Positions 25,932 to 35,248 of a DNA stretch of 37,571 bases are shown here, piece by piece. Under the pieces are notes generated by a model. It was not told the DNA's origin. It saw nothing but the letters and a program-made list of their open reading frames with translations, and searched no databases. The stretch lies in the NCBI GenBank assembly GCA_024405395.1, contig JAKSOW010000018.1, positions 1-37,571 of the forward strand. The letters are read 5' to 3'. Each line of letters opens with the position of its first letter. The first letter of the stretch is position 1. Made by a program: the position numbers and the translations under genes. Source of the stretch: Kiritimatiellia bacterium. GTDB taxonomy: Bacteria > Verrucomicrobiota > Kiritimatiellia > RFP12 > UBA1067.

Positions 25932-28222
25932 CAGAACTTCCCGAGGTCCAGCATGGACGAGGGGCCCAATGCGCGCAGATAGATGTAGAAGCCCACGTCC
26001 AGGTCGCTGTCGCGCTTCGACCCGTCGATGCGGCGGTAGCTGTCCTCGTAGGAGGCGCGAATGCGGTAGCCCAGGCAATCGGTGAGGAAGTCGAACCAGG
26101 CGCCGACCTCTTCAACCTCGCTGCGGCGGCAGTCGTGCCGGATGTAGGGACTCCAGGCGAACCAGTCACAGACGTCATGGCGGAAGCCCAGATGGAGCGT
26201 GTTGTCGAGTTCGTAGTTCCAGCGGTCATATTCGCTGTTGAGGTAGTCCCACAGGCGATGGTCACGGCCGGCGTAGCCCACATAGTAGGAGAACACGTCC
26301 GTGAGGTGATGGTGGAAATAGACGTCGGCATAGGATACTTTTTCGTCCTCTGCGTCATATTCCACACGTGTCGTGAGGGAAATGTCCTTGAAGGGATTGT
26401 AGCGCGCACGGAATCCCGGCACGACGCAATCCGTGGCGTAGTGGCCGTCCTCGTCGTTTCGGGGATGGCCGGCCAGCGTGCCTTCCTTCCAGGTCGACCC
26501 GTCTTCAAAGGGCACGGCGAGGTAGATGTCCGTGTCGATCAGCGTGCGCACGGCGCCCTTGTCGTTACGCGTCTGGAAGTAATTGCGGATGCCGGGGCGG
26601 ACACCGTGCCAGTTGTACGGCAGGCCACGGCCTTCGAATCCGAACTGGTCCAGCCAGTCGACCGAGCGATCGTAGTTGTCGAACACGTAATAGCGCTTGT
26701 TGCGGCCCGAGGAGAGGTTGACGCGTTGGAAGGAGTAGTCGAGGTAAGGTTCAACCGTGTGGCGCCAATTGTCGTTGAGCCAGGCCGAGCCGCGGGCGGC
26801 GGTGGTGACGCCGATTTCCGCGATGCTCCGGGAGATGGCATCGTCCGAGGCCTTGACGTATTCGGCGGCACGGTCGCCGGAATCGCTCCAGTAGGTGAGG
26901 CGATACCCGGCACGCGGCACCACGGAAAGGACATCGCCGAACTTCATCGGCAGCGTGATGCGATGGTGTGTGTCGGCACGGAAGGCCTGATAGTCGGCCC
27001 CGCGGCCATTATAGCCGATGTAGGGCTGATAGCGGAACATGGGGTCGTGTGAATTGTACTCCGCGAAATCGCGGTTCAGATAGCCCGCACGCGTCTGCGA
27101 CTCATAGTTCACCGGCAGCGTCCAGATGGGTTGCGGCTCAACCGCGAACCAGCCCTCGGGCAGGCGTGCCGTGCCGCCGTAGAAGCGGTCGATGGGGCCA
27201 GAGATCGAGGCCCCCGAGGCCCAGTTGTTCTCGCGGTGCTCGTACCAGGCCTCGTTGCTGGGCGTGGATTCGCCGCGTTCGTCGTTCTCGAAGAAGTCGC
27301 GCATGAAACGCGAATCGGAGAGGTGCTGGGCTCGAATGCGGAGGGCATCACGCTCGGTGAAGTCCGCATTGTGCTCAAACAGGATGCGATAACGTTCGCG
27401 ATCGACATCGCTCATCCAGTGGCGATAGTTGTGGTGCCGGTCGTTCCAGTGCCGCTCATACTTGTCGTAGTCGAGGTCCCAGGCGTTGTACGCCTTGATC
27501 TTGCCCTTGCCGAAGTCCAGCAGATTCCAGCGGATCGTCTGGCCCACGGCGAAGCCGTTCTTGGTACGGTAATCGGCGTAGGTGGAGCCGCCGAGAGAGC
27601 GCTTCTCGGGATTGCCCTCGTTGATGATGTTATAGACGTAGCCCGAGAGGAAGTACCCGCCCCAGCGCGATTTGTAGCCGGGCTTGAATCGCCAGCCATA
27701 GTCTGTGTTGAGCGGGTAATACCAGAACGGCACCCACATGACGGGGATGTTGGACCAGTAGAGCCAGGCGTCACGCACGAAGATGGCCTCGGTGTCGGAG
27801 GAAACCAGCGGCGCGCCATTGGTGGAAGCCTGGGCGTCCATCAGTTCCGGATGATTCTTGAGCGTGGCGTCCTGATATTGGAAATGGCCTTTCAGGTGCC
27901 AGTGGAGGTTGCAGAGCTCGTTTGTGCACGTGGTGGAAAGCGTGTCCGAGCCGAAGTCATTGAGGCCGGTGGAATTGCGCGTCACGTGGTTGGAGTGGAA
28001 CTTGAACACGCCTGAAGTAGCATGAACATTTCCTGTCGCGTTGAGTTCGCCCGTGAGGCGGTTCGCGCCAAGGTAATCCGCCGAGATCTTGACTTCAGGT
28101 CCGAGCGCGGATTTCGGCTTGGTGGTCTTGTCGATGGTGCGACGCAGATCAGTAAGATACTGCGCCTGCGCCGTGGCGGCGGCAAATATGGCCAACAGGC
28201 CAAGATGATAGGCACGGTTCAT
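25931..28222 (-). CDS. lptD: LptD-like LPS-assembly outer-membrane protein
   Basis: A signal peptide (MNRAYHLGLLAIFAAATAQA) starts the 763-residue protein. An OstA/LptA-like jellyroll follows (ISADYLGANRLTGELNATGN, residues about 45-130), then the barrel-entry signature WLYWSNIPVMWVPFWYYPL near 155-175, which matches the conserved LptD region. From there to the end are alternating aromatic beta strands with acidic loops, ending in Phe as is usual for outer-membrane barrels. LptD inserts lipopolysaccharide into the outer leaflet with LptE. I do not see the four-cysteine disulfide pattern of E. coli. Its presence shows a diderm host. It lies 15 bases after rng, and its stop overlaps the next start. 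Another LptD-like or OstA barrel role cannot be excluded. Confidence 0.82.
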   Translation of the reverse strand: MNRAYHLGLLAIFAAATAQAQYLTDLRRTIDKTTKPKSALGPEVKISADYLGANRLTGELNATGNVHATSGVFKFHSNHVTRNSTGLNDFGSDTLSTTCTNELCNLHWHLKGHFQYQDATLKNHPELMDAQASTNGAPLVSSDTEAIFVRDAWLYWSNIPVMWVPFWYYPLNTDYGWRFKPGYKSRWGGYFLSGYVYNIINEGNPEKRSLGGSTYADYRTKNGFAVGQTIRWNLLDFGKGKIKAYNAWDLDYDKYERHWNDRHHNYRHWMSDVDRERYRILFEHNADFTERDALRIRAQHLSDSRFMRDFFENDERGESTPSNEAWYEHRENNWASGASISGPIDRFYGGTARLPEGWFAVEPQPIWTLPVNYESQTRAGYLNRDFAEYNSHDPMFRYQPYIGYNGRGADYQAFRADTHHRITLPMKFGDVLSVVPRAGYRLTYWSDSGDRAAEYVKASDDAISRSIAEIGVTTAARGSAWLNDNWRHTVEPYLDYSFQRVNLSSGRNKRYYVFDNYDRSVDWLDQFGFEGRGLPYNWHGVRPGIRNYFQTRNDKGAVRTLIDTDIYLAVPFEDGSTWKEGTLAGHPRNDEDGHYATDCVVPGFRARYNPFKDISLTTRVEYDAEDEKVSYADVYFHHHLTDVFSYYVGYAGRDHRLWDYLNSEYDRWNYELDNTLHLGFRHDVCDWFAWSPYIRHDCRRSEVEEVGAWFDFLTDCLGYRIRASYEDSYRRIDGSKRDSDLDVGFYIYLRALGPSSMLDLGKF

Positions 28223-28237
28223 GGGGATTCCCTTCGC

Positions 28238-29917
28238 TTAGATGAACTGGCGGTTGCCGCCGGAAGAGTAGAGCACGTTACCGGTCTCGGCGTCCTGGAT
28301 GGAGAAGAACTCCGGATGGCGGTGCAGCTCGGCCACGAAGGTGAGCTTCGTGTTGAAGCGCGTCTGCAGTTCGGCAAGGATCTTGGCGTCTTCGGTACGC
28401 AGACGCTGCATCACAGCCGGCGCAATGATGATCTTTGGCACAAACGGGCGCTTCTCGGCGTCTGCTCGCCTGAGAAGCGTCGTGAGCTGGCGCTGGAGCT
28501 CGATGGAGATCGCCAGCGGCGACTTGACGAGTCCATGGCCGTTGCAGCACGGACAGGTCGACGACAGTTTGGACAACAGCGATTCCTCCACGCGCTGCCG
28601 GCTCATCTCAAGCAGGCCCAGCTTGGAGATGTCGAGTACGTTCGTACGCGCACGGTCGCGCTTGAGCGCATCCTTGAGCGCGCGTACCACCTTCTTCTGG
28701 TGCTTGTTGCTCTTCATGTCGATGAGGTCGAGAATCACCAGGCCACCGATGTTGCGCAGGCGCAGCTGGCGTGCCACCTCCTCGACGGCCTCGAGATTGA
28801 CTTCGAGGATCGACTCTTCCTGTTTGTTCCGTCCGGTGAGTTCCTTGCCTTCCTTGGTCTTGTGGTGCCCCGTGTTGACGTCCACCGCGATCAGCGCCTC
28901 GGTCTCGTCGATCACGAGGTAGCCGCCGCTCTTGAGCGGAACCTGGCGACGGAACGCTTCCTCGAGCTGGCGTTCGAGGCCCATGTGCTCGAACACGTTG
29001 GCGACTCCCTCGTAGCGGCGCAGCTTGCTCTTGGCACGGCGGCTGATCTTCGAGGTGAGCTCGCGCATGTCCTCGAAGGTCTTCTCGTCGTCAATGACCA
29101 CCGACTCCACATCCTCGGTGAGCCACTCGCGCACAACGCGCTCCACGAGGCCCGGTTCCTTGTACACGCAGCACGGCGTGCGCAGATTGCGGATGTTGCC
29201 CTTGAGCTCGTTCCAGGACTCAAGCAGATTGCGCAGGTCGCGCGCAAAGGCGCTGCCCTTGGCGCCGATGCCCACCGTGCGTGCGATGATGCCCACGTCA
29301 TCCGGCAGCAGCAGGCGGTCGAGGATCTTACGGATACGGTCGCGTTCCTTGGCGTCGCCGATCTTGCGGGACACGCCGCGGTTATTGGCGCCAGGGCGCA
29401 TCACGAGGTAGCGTCCGGCGAGCGACAGGTTGGTCGTCACGCGTGGACCCTTCGTGGAGATTGGGCCCTTGGTCACGCGCACGATGATCTCGGTGCCGGG
29501 CTTGAACTTCTCGTGGATCTGCTCGTTGGTGAGGCGCGTGGCCTGGCGGCGTCCCTTGCCCCTGCGCTTGCCGCCTTTGCCGGGCTTCAGCTCCTCCTCT
29601 TCCTCTTCGTCCTCGTCCTCGTCCAGATAGGCGTCCTGGTCGGGGGTCATGTCCCAGTAGTGGAGGAAGGCGTTCTTCTTGAGGCCGATGTCGACAAAGG
29701 CGGCCTGGAGGTCGTCCTCCAGGTTCTGTACGCGGCCCTTGAAGATACAGCCGACGAGGCGTTCGTCATCCGGATGCTCGACCATGTATTCCTCAAGGCG
29801 GCCGTTTTCGACGACGGCCACACGGGTTTCCAGCTTCTCGACATTGATGACGATGTCGCGCTTGAGTTTCTTGCCGCGGAGGCAGGTAATCAGTTTCTCG
29901 ACGATTTGCTTGAACAT
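28238..29917 (-). CDS. rng: Ribonuclease G/E family endoribonuclease
   Basis: This enzyme cleaves single-stranded AU-rich RNA, in 16S/5S rRNA and mRNA processing. The 559 residues include an S1 domain (FKGRVQNLEDDLQAAFVDIG near 58) interrupted by an acidic-then-basic insert (DEDEDEEEEEELKPGKGG, then KRRGKGRR, residues about 97-122). The S1 part resumes at GTEIIVRVTKGP, then come the 5' sensor and DNase I-like domains with catalytic Asp in AVDVNTGH and LDLIDMK, and the CPCCNGHG zinc link used for tetramerisation. There is no long RNase E-type scaffold tail, so RNase G is the better name. ATG 29917 has AAAGGA upstream. Its place after mre/mrd genes is like the mreBCD-rng order of proteobacteria. 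Confidence 0.94.
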   Translation of the reverse strand: MFKQIVEKLITCLRGKKLKRDIVINVEKLETRVAVVENGRLEEYMVEHPDDERLVGCIFKGRVQNLEDDLQAAFVDIGLKKNAFLHYWDMTPDQDAYLDEDEDEEEEEELKPGKGGKRRGKGRRQATRLTNEQIHEKFKPGTEIIVRVTKGPISTKGPRVTTNLSLAGRYLVMRPGANNRGVSRKIGDAKERDRIRKILDRLLLPDDVGIIARTVGIGAKGSAFARDLRNLLESWNELKGNIRNLRTPCCVYKEPGLVERVVREWLTEDVESVVIDDEKTFEDMRELTSKISRRAKSKLRRYEGVANVFEHMGLERQLEEAFRRQVPLKSGGYLVIDETEALIAVDVNTGHHKTKEGKELTGRNKQEESILEVNLEAVEEVARQLRLRNIGGLVILDLIDMKSNKHQKKVVRALKDALKRDRARTNVLDISKLGLLEMSRQRVEESLLSKLSSTCPCCNGHGLVKSPLAISIELQRQLTTLLRRADAEKRPFVPKIIIAPAVMQRLRTEDAKILAELQTRFNTKLTFVAELHRHPEFFSIQDAETGNVLYSSGGNRQFI

Positions 29918-29974
29918 GTTTTTCCTTTCGGGTTAAACGGTTGAGAGTTTAAGGGTTAAATCTTTCTGCTGTTG

Positions 29975-31141
29975 CTATTGGTCCTGAATGTCGATTTCGC
30001 GTCCGTGTACCGCCACGCTCTGCACGAGGCCGAGCGCGGCAAGTGTCGTCACGAGAAAGGTCTTGCCCGCACTGATGAACGGCAGTGGCAACCCCGTGAT
30101 CGGCATGAGGCCGATTGACATTGCCACGTTGATGTACATGTGCGAGAAGAGGAGCGCCGTCACGCCAATGACGAGTAGACGGCCGCGGTCGTCTGTACAG
30201 CGAATCGCGGTGAAGGCGCTGGAGGCGAATACGCCGAGGAAAAGCAGCAGGACGGAGAAGGAGCCCACAAAGCCCGCCTCCTCGGCAAGCACGGAGAAGA
30301 TGAAGTCGTTCATCGAGACGCTGGGCGGCAGATAGCCGAGGAACTTCTGCTCGCCGTGGCCGACGCCTTTTCCCCAGAGCGAGCCCGAACCGATGGAGAT
30401 CATGGCCTGGCGGAGGTTCCAGCCGCTGCCGTAGGGGTCGGAGTCTGGGTTGACGAAGGTCCGCAGGCGGCTGATCTGGTGCGGCCTGAACGGCAGGCGC
30501 GCCAGGATGCGGGCCTTTGCCTCCGGGTCCACTTGCCGTTCGGCCGCTTGGACAGTTCCCAGCACCATGCCTGCCGCCAACAGTGCCAGAATGAGCATCG
30601 TCACCAGCCCCTTGGTCCAGATGCGGGCGGCCAGCAACATGGCCAGGGCCGTGGGCGCCAGAACGAGCGCCGTGCCGAGATCGGGCTCGGCCAGAATGAG
30701 CACGGCCGGCGGCACGAAGATGAGCAAGCCGATGAGAAACCCCTTGAAGTTGGCCAAGCGGTCGCTGAAGCAGCCGAAGACATGGGCGGCACAGACGATG
30801 ACGGCGAGCTTGGCCACTTCACTGGGCTGGAAGAACCAGAGCCAGCGGCGCCCGCCGTAGATCTTGGCGCCAAAGACCAAGACGATGACCAGCAGGATGA
30901 GAGACAGCAGATGTCCGGGAATGGCGGCCCAGTCCAGCAACTTGCGGTAGTCCACGGTGGCCAGCAGGAACATGAGGCCAAGCCCGAAGGCCGCCGTAAG
31001 GGCGTGGGCGCGCCAGGCGTTCTGAAGCGCCGCCACCGTACGCGTTGAACCGGCCGAGCCGATGAACACGATGCCGAATCCGATCAGGGCCATCGCGCAC
31101 AGCAGCAGAATCCAATTGAAGCGAAGGAGGAAGTTCTTCAT
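29975..31141 (-). CDS. rodA: RodA, SEDS peptidoglycan polymerase
   Basis: The 388-residue membrane protein has about ten hydrophobic helices, beginning NWILLLCAMALIGFGIVFIG. SEDS signatures include YGGRRWLWFFQPSEVAKLAV near 92 and VNPDSDPYGSGWNLRQAMIS near 230, and the C-terminal MSIGLMPITGLPLPFISAGK. RodA polymerises glycan strands for side-wall growth together with the class B PBP encoded just upstream. Its ATG overlaps the mrdA stop as ATGA, so translation is coupled. A 57-base gap to rng contains two TTTAACCC direct repeats of unclear meaning. Confidence 0.95.
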   Translation of the reverse strand: MKNFLLRFNWILLLCAMALIGFGIVFIGSAGSTRTVAALQNAWRAHALTAAFGLGLMFLLATVDYRKLLDWAAIPGHLLSLILLVIVLVFGAKIYGGRRWLWFFQPSEVAKLAVIVCAAHVFGCFSDRLANFKGFLIGLLIFVPPAVLILAEPDLGTALVLAPTALAMLLAARIWTKGLVTMLILALLAAGMVLGTVQAAERQVDPEAKARILARLPFRPHQISRLRTFVNPDSDPYGSGWNLRQAMISIGSGSLWGKGVGHGEQKFLGYLPPSVSMNDFIFSVLAEEAGFVGSFSVLLLFLGVFASSAFTAIRCTDDRGRLLVIGVTALLFSHMYINVAMSIGLMPITGLPLPFISAGKTFLVTTLAALGLVQSVAVHGREIDIQDQ

Positions 31142-32916
31142 CGCGTTGCCTCCTCTTCTCCGAAGATGTGCGCCAGCACCTCATGGACGCGAGGCGCCGT
31201 CGTCTTGCCGCCCGATTCGCCGTTCTCGACCACCATGGCAATGGCGACTGTCGGATTCTCGTAGGGCGCAAAGGCCGTGATCCAGGTGTCCTTGCGGCCA
31301 TGCCCGCGTTCGGCGGTGCCCGTCTTGCCGGCACACGTGACCTTGAGATTGTATTTTGTGCGCCCCTCGCCGAAGCGCGTGCGGATGCGCCGCCCCGTGC
31401 CGATCTCCACCACGTCGCGCATGCCCTGCCGGACGATCTCGAATTTGTCCGCCGGGCAGGCGATTGTGCGCACGGGGGCGGGCGGCGCCTCGCCCTCGTC
31501 CCGCAGATGCAGATAGGGCCGATAGATCTTGCCGCCGTTGGCCAGCGCCGCCGCCACAACGGCCATCTGCAGGGGCGTCACCTGAAGCATGCCCTGGCCA
31601 ATGGACGTCTGGCAGGTGAGGCCGGCGTACCAGGGCTCGCCTGAAATCGCCCCCGCCGCTTCGCCGCCCAGGTCGATGCCCGTGCGTGCGCCCAGGCCAA
31701 ACGAACGGGCCGTGGTGAAGAGCGCATTGGTGCCGATGAGATGGCCGAGATTGCAGAAGAAGGTGTTGCAGGACTGTTCGATCGCCTTGCGCAGTGCAAC
31801 TGGACCATGCCCATAACGGTCCCAGCACTTGAGGCGCATGTCACCCAGCACGAAGACGCCCGGGCAGTCGTAGGTGTCGGCGGGCGTCCAGGCGAAGGCG
31901 CCGTCTGCGCGCTCAGCCTTGATGAGCGCCGCCACCGACGTGACGGGCTTGAAGATCGAGCCGGGCGGATAGAGTCCGCTCGTGGCCCGGTTGTAGAGCG
32001 GACGCGTCTTGTCATTGAGGAGCTCGCGATAACGCGTCTTCCATTCGCCGGGATCGTAGGTGGGGGATGAGGCCATCGCCAGGACGGCTCCGTCTCGCGG
32101 ATCCAGAACAACGCCAGCCCCGAAGATTCCCTTGAGCGCATGCTCAAGCGCGGCCTGGATGCCGGAGGAAATCGTCAGCCGCAGATCCGGGCCATGCGCG
32201 GGTTCGCGCTCGACGGCAATGTCGTCCTTGCGGAATCCGCGTGCGTCCACGCGCACGAGGCGTTCACCGGAGGCACCCGCGAGATAGCCGTCGTAGTAGC
32301 CCTCGATGCCGCTGCGGCCCTTGACCTCAAGCTCCTCGTAGTAGTGCACCACGGCATCGCCGGTATCGGAGTCGGGCCGACCGCGCCCCGTATAGCCCAG
32401 TACATGGGCCGCGAGTCCGCCCTGCGGATAGACGCGTTCGGCGCGCAGGACTTCCTCAAAGCCGGGGAAATCAAGGGCACGTTCGGCGAAGCGCGCCAGG
32501 GCGGCGTCAGGGATGTCGCGCCACACCGTCAGCGGTAGCGCACTCGAATCGTGAAGGCTGCGGGCGATGCGTTCGCGCGTGAGGGCGCGCGGCAGGCGCA
32601 ACACGGTGGCGAGGCGCGTGATCTCGCCGTCGACGGCGTTGACGGTGTTGGACCAGCCACCGCCACGCTGGAAGCACTCGAAGCGGCAGACGATGTCATG
32701 ACTGGGACGGGAGTCGGCAAGCACATTCCCCTCCCGGTCGAGAATGCGTCCGCGGCGTCCCGGCACGCTGATGCGCCGCGTCGCCTGATTCACCAGCGTC
32801 TTGCGGAATTGGGCCACGTTGTTCACCTGCACCCGATAGAGCGAGGAGGCCAGCACGGCGACGCCCAGCGTGCAGACGGCGAGCAGCACGAGTATGGACA
32901 CGGCGGAGACTCTCAT
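31138..32916 (-). CDS. mrdA: Penicillin-binding protein 2 (class B transpeptidase)
   Basis: Start ATG 32916 overlaps the mreD stop (ATGA) and begins MRVSAVSILVLLAVCTLG, the single membrane anchor; the longer frame upstream is an mreD shadow. The 592 residues comprise the anchor, a pedestal/dimerisation domain (GRRGRILDREGNVLADSRPS near 52) and a transpeptidase domain with all three motifs: SIFK in YPPGSIFKPVTS, SCN in AIEQSCNTFF, and KTG in CAGKTGTAERG. It cross-links peptidoglycan in the elongasome with RodA, MreB, MreC and MreD. Length is a little under E. coli PBP2 (633). Confidence 0.95.
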   Translation of the reverse strand: MRVSAVSILVLLAVCTLGVAVLASSLYRVQVNNVAQFRKTLVNQATRRISVPGRRGRILDREGNVLADSRPSHDIVCRFECFQRGGGWSNTVNAVDGEITRLATVLRLPRALTRERIARSLHDSSALPLTVWRDIPDAALARFAERALDFPGFEEVLRAERVYPQGGLAAHVLGYTGRGRPDSDTGDAVVHYYEELEVKGRSGIEGYYDGYLAGASGERLVRVDARGFRKDDIAVEREPAHGPDLRLTISSGIQAALEHALKGIFGAGVVLDPRDGAVLAMASSPTYDPGEWKTRYRELLNDKTRPLYNRATSGLYPPGSIFKPVTSVAALIKAERADGAFAWTPADTYDCPGVFVLGDMRLKCWDRYGHGPVALRKAIEQSCNTFFCNLGHLIGTNALFTTARSFGLGARTGIDLGGEAAGAISGEPWYAGLTCQTSIGQGMLQVTPLQMAVVAAALANGGKIYRPYLHLRDEGEAPPAPVRTIACPADKFEIVRQGMRDVVEIGTGRRIRTRFGEGRTKYNLKVTCAGKTGTAERGHGRKDTWITAFAPYENPTVAIAMVVENGESGGKTTAPRVHEVLAHIFGEEEATR

Positions 32917-33413
32917 GCCTCGTCCTCCTCGGCCTCGCCCAGCCCGATGTGCTCGACAATCTCCGCCAACAGCGGGAAAAGGGCTGCGCCCAAAGCCATG
33001 CCCATCGGCAACGCCGCGCAAAGGCGAACAAGCGGGCTGAAGTTGCTGGAGACACCGACAAGAGAGATCCAGACTTCACTGCAGACGGCGGCTATGCCCA
33101 TGCAGACGGCCCCGACAATCGACGGCGGCACCCCTCGCGTGCCCGCGCGCGCGTACGAGGCGGCCAGGCCCAGCAGCGGAAGGATGGCCGTGGCACAGCA
33201 GGGCGCCAACCCCGCCAGGGCATCGCAGAGCAGCCCTGCAGCAACCGCGACGGCGAGTGTGGCGGGCAACGGCAGACGCAAGGCCGCGAAAAGCGCCACC
33301 GCCGACAGCAAGGGCGGTTTGACGCCGACGAAAGCGGGCAGGAAGTCCTGCGCGGCGGCGGCGATGACAAGCCCGAAGACGAGGGCCGTGATCTGGACAA
33401 AGCTAGTCTTCAC
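32913..33413 (-). CDS. mreD: MreD-like rod-shape membrane protein
   Basis: The proposed start is GTG 33413, overlapping the last 11 bases of mreC; upstream codons in this frame are mreC shadow. The 166-residue product is hydrophobic with about five membrane segments (FVQITALVFGLVIAAAAQDF; LLSAVALFAALRLPLPATLA; VGAVCMGIAAVCSEVWISLV) and an acidic C-terminus (GEAEEDEA). MreD is poorly conserved, so the call rests on length, topology and its position between mreC and the class B PBP gene. A GGAGG lies about 15 bases before the GTG, farther than usual. Confidence 0.78.
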   Translation of the reverse strand: MKTSFVQITALVFGLVIAAAAQDFLPAFVGVKPPLLSAVALFAALRLPLPATLAVAVAAGLLCDALAGLAPCCATAILPLLGLAASYARAGTRGVPPSIVGAVCMGIAAVCSEVWISLVGVSSNFSPLVRLCAALPMGMALGAALFPLLAEIVEHIGLGEAEEDEA

Positions 33414-34182
33414 GGCGGATGAACACGTCCTCCAAGGCGGCGAAGTCGACGGCCGGAGTGACTTCGCCCTCTTGTTCCAGTTGCGTTTCGTCCCCGTGCA
33501 CGCCATTGGCAAGGAAGCCGACCGTCAGGCCTCGGGGATAGACTTCGCCAAGGCCGCTAGATAAAATCCGTGCATGGGGAGGGGGTGTGAAATCGCGTCG
33601 CAAATGGGTGAGTTCGCCGCCGGAGAGGATGCCGAAGACCGCAGGCGCCGTGGGGTCGCCCGTCTCCACTTCACAGGCGACCTTGAGGGCCGGGTCGGAC
33701 AGGAGCCGTACCTCCGCCGTGTGGGGCGTCACCCGCTGCACACGGCCCACCAACCCGCGCGGGCATGCCACAGGCGCACCTTCGCGCACGCCCGCGCGCG
33801 AACCCTTGCCCACGCGCAGGAGATCCATGGCACCCAGCGGGCCGCCATGGCTCAGCACGGGGGCCGGAATCCAATCGCCCTTCAGGCGGGAACGGTAGTC
33901 TAGCAGCTGGCGGAGGCGTTCGTTTTCGGCGGCGGTGGCGGCCTGATCGCCCAAACGCATCTTGAGCAGGGCGACCTCATCGGCAAGCCGCCGATTCTCA
34001 AGTACAAGATGAGGGCGGGCCAGCGATTCGCGAATGGGGTTGAGCACATAGCGCACGAAGCGCCCGGTGCCGTTTTCGACAGGGTAGACGACCTCAGCTG
34101 CGGTCCAATAGCCGACCGCAACCCAAAGCACAAACGCCCCCAGAATGGTGAGCGCCGCCAATATGCCGGTTTTTGCCTTCAA
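33403..34182 (-). CDS. mreC: Rod shape-determining protein MreC
   Basis: The first codon is TTG at 34182, with AAGGAAG just before it; no ATG or GTG gives a better N-terminus. The 259 residues contain one membrane anchor (GILAALTILGAFVLWVAVGY), a coiled coil (LENRRLADEVALLKMRLGD, through ENERLRQLLDYR) and the MreC beta-barrel domain (GSRAGVREGAPVACPRGLVG; VTPHTAEVRLLSDPALKVA). MreC links cytoplasmic MreB to periplasmic PBP2. It follows mreB by 28 bases and overlaps mreD. Confidence 0.92.
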   Translation of the reverse strand: MKAKTGILAALTILGAFVLWVAVGYWTAAEVVYPVENGTGRFVRYVLNPIRESLARPHLVLENRRLADEVALLKMRLGDQAATAAENERLRQLLDYRSRLKGDWIPAPVLSHGGPLGAMDLLRVGKGSRAGVREGAPVACPRGLVGRVQRVTPHTAEVRLLSDPALKVACEVETGDPTAPAVFGILSGGELTHLRRDFTPPPHARILSSGLGEVYPRGLTVGFLANGVHGDETQLEQEGEVTPAVDFAALEDVFIRRED

Positions 34183-34210
34183 GCCCTTCCTTGCCGGGAG
34201 GGCCTACCGC

Positions 34211-35242
34211 CTATCGACGTCGATTCTTCGCGAGGAAATCAAGCTCGCCCATCACCACGCCCGTGCCTTCGGCCACGGCTGAGAGGGGATCGTCCGCCAG
34301 CGTGACAGGAAGTCCTGTCTCCTGCGCAAGGAGCTTGTCAAGGCCACGCAGCTGTGAACTGCCGCCGGAAATCACGATGCCGCGGTCGACCAGGTCGGCC
34401 GCCAGTTCGGGAGCGCAACGGTCCAGCGTGATGCGGACGGCCTCCACAATCGTGTTGACGGGTTCTTTCAGCGCTTCTCGTATTTCCTCGGAAGTGACCG
34501 TCATCGTCTTCGGTAGGCCCGCCACGATGTCGCGTCCACGCACCTCCATCGTCGTCTCTTCGCCGACGGGGAATGCGGATCCGATTTCCTTCTTGATTTG
34601 CTCGGCCGTGCGCTCACCAATCAGCAGATTGTAAACGCGCTTCATGTAGTTCACGATACAGTCGTCCATGGCGTCGCCTGCGGCGCGTGCGCTGTAGCTG
34701 TGAACGATGCCGGCCAGGGAGATGATCGCCACCTCCGCCGTGCCACCGCCGATGTCCACGATCATGCTGCCTGCCGGCTCAGAGACCGGCAAGCCCACCC
34801 CGATCGCCGCCGCCATCGGCTCCTCGATCAGGAAAACCTCTCCTGCGCCCGACGCATGGGCCGCATCCTCCACCGCGCGCTTTTCAACCTCTGTGATGCC
34901 GCTGGGCACGGCGATCACGACGCGGGGCTTGAAGTATTTGCTCCACAGGCGATTCGGACAGGCCTTGCGGATGAAATAGCTAAGCATGGCCTCTGTGATG
35001 TCAAAGTCCGCAATTACGCCGCTCTTCATCGGACGGATGGCGACGATGTTTGCAGGCGTGACGCCAAGCATCTTCTTGGCTTCCATGCCCACCGCGAGGA
35101 CATGTTTGGAATCCGCCTCAATCGCGACCACGGAGGGCTCGCGCATCACGATGCCGCGATCCTTCATGTACACGAGCGAGTTCGCCGTGCCGAGATCGAT
35201 GCCGATGTCGGTGGAGAAAAATCCTTTGAGTTTCGAAAACAT
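34211..35242 (-). CDS. mreB: Rod shape-determining actin homologue MreB
   Basis: MreB polymerises under the inner membrane and guides the elongasome. The 343 residues show the actin-fold motifs: IGIDLGTANSLVY (phosphate 1), PSGITEVEKRAVEDAA, DIGGGTAEVAIISL (phosphate 2) and VISGGSSQLRGLDKL (adenosine). Two in-frame ATGs exist, 35248 and 35242. I choose 35242 because a TAAAAT -10 box ends 6 bases before it, which would put the first RNA base on that A; the 35248 ATG would lie within the promoter discriminator. It is the first gene of the envelope operon running to 24747. Confidence 0.95.
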   Translation of the reverse strand: MFSKLKGFFSTDIGIDLGTANSLVYMKDRGIVMREPSVVAIEADSKHVLAVGMEAKKMLGVTPANIVAIRPMKSGVIADFDITEAMLSYFIRKACPNRLWSKYFKPRVVIAVPSGITEVEKRAVEDAAHASGAGEVFLIEEPMAAAIGVGLPVSEPAGSMIVDIGGGTAEVAIISLAGIVHSYSARAAGDAMDDCIVNYMKRVYNLLIGERTAEQIKKEIGSAFPVGEETTMEVRGRDIVAGLPKTMTVTSEEIREALKEPVNTIVEAVRITLDRCAPELAADLVDRGIVISGGSSQLRGLDKLLAQETGLPVTLADDPLSAVAEGTGVVMGELDFLAKNRRR

Positions 35243-35248
35243 ACGCAT

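Noticed and set aside
28022..29944. 640-codon plus-strand open frame opposite rng
   Set aside because: Antisense shadow of rng, with low-complexity Leu/Ala/His/Asp content and no ribosome site.
29940..29968. TTTAACCC direct repeats between rodA and rng
   Set aside because: Only two short copies in a 57-base AT-rich gap; too little to call a regulatory site.
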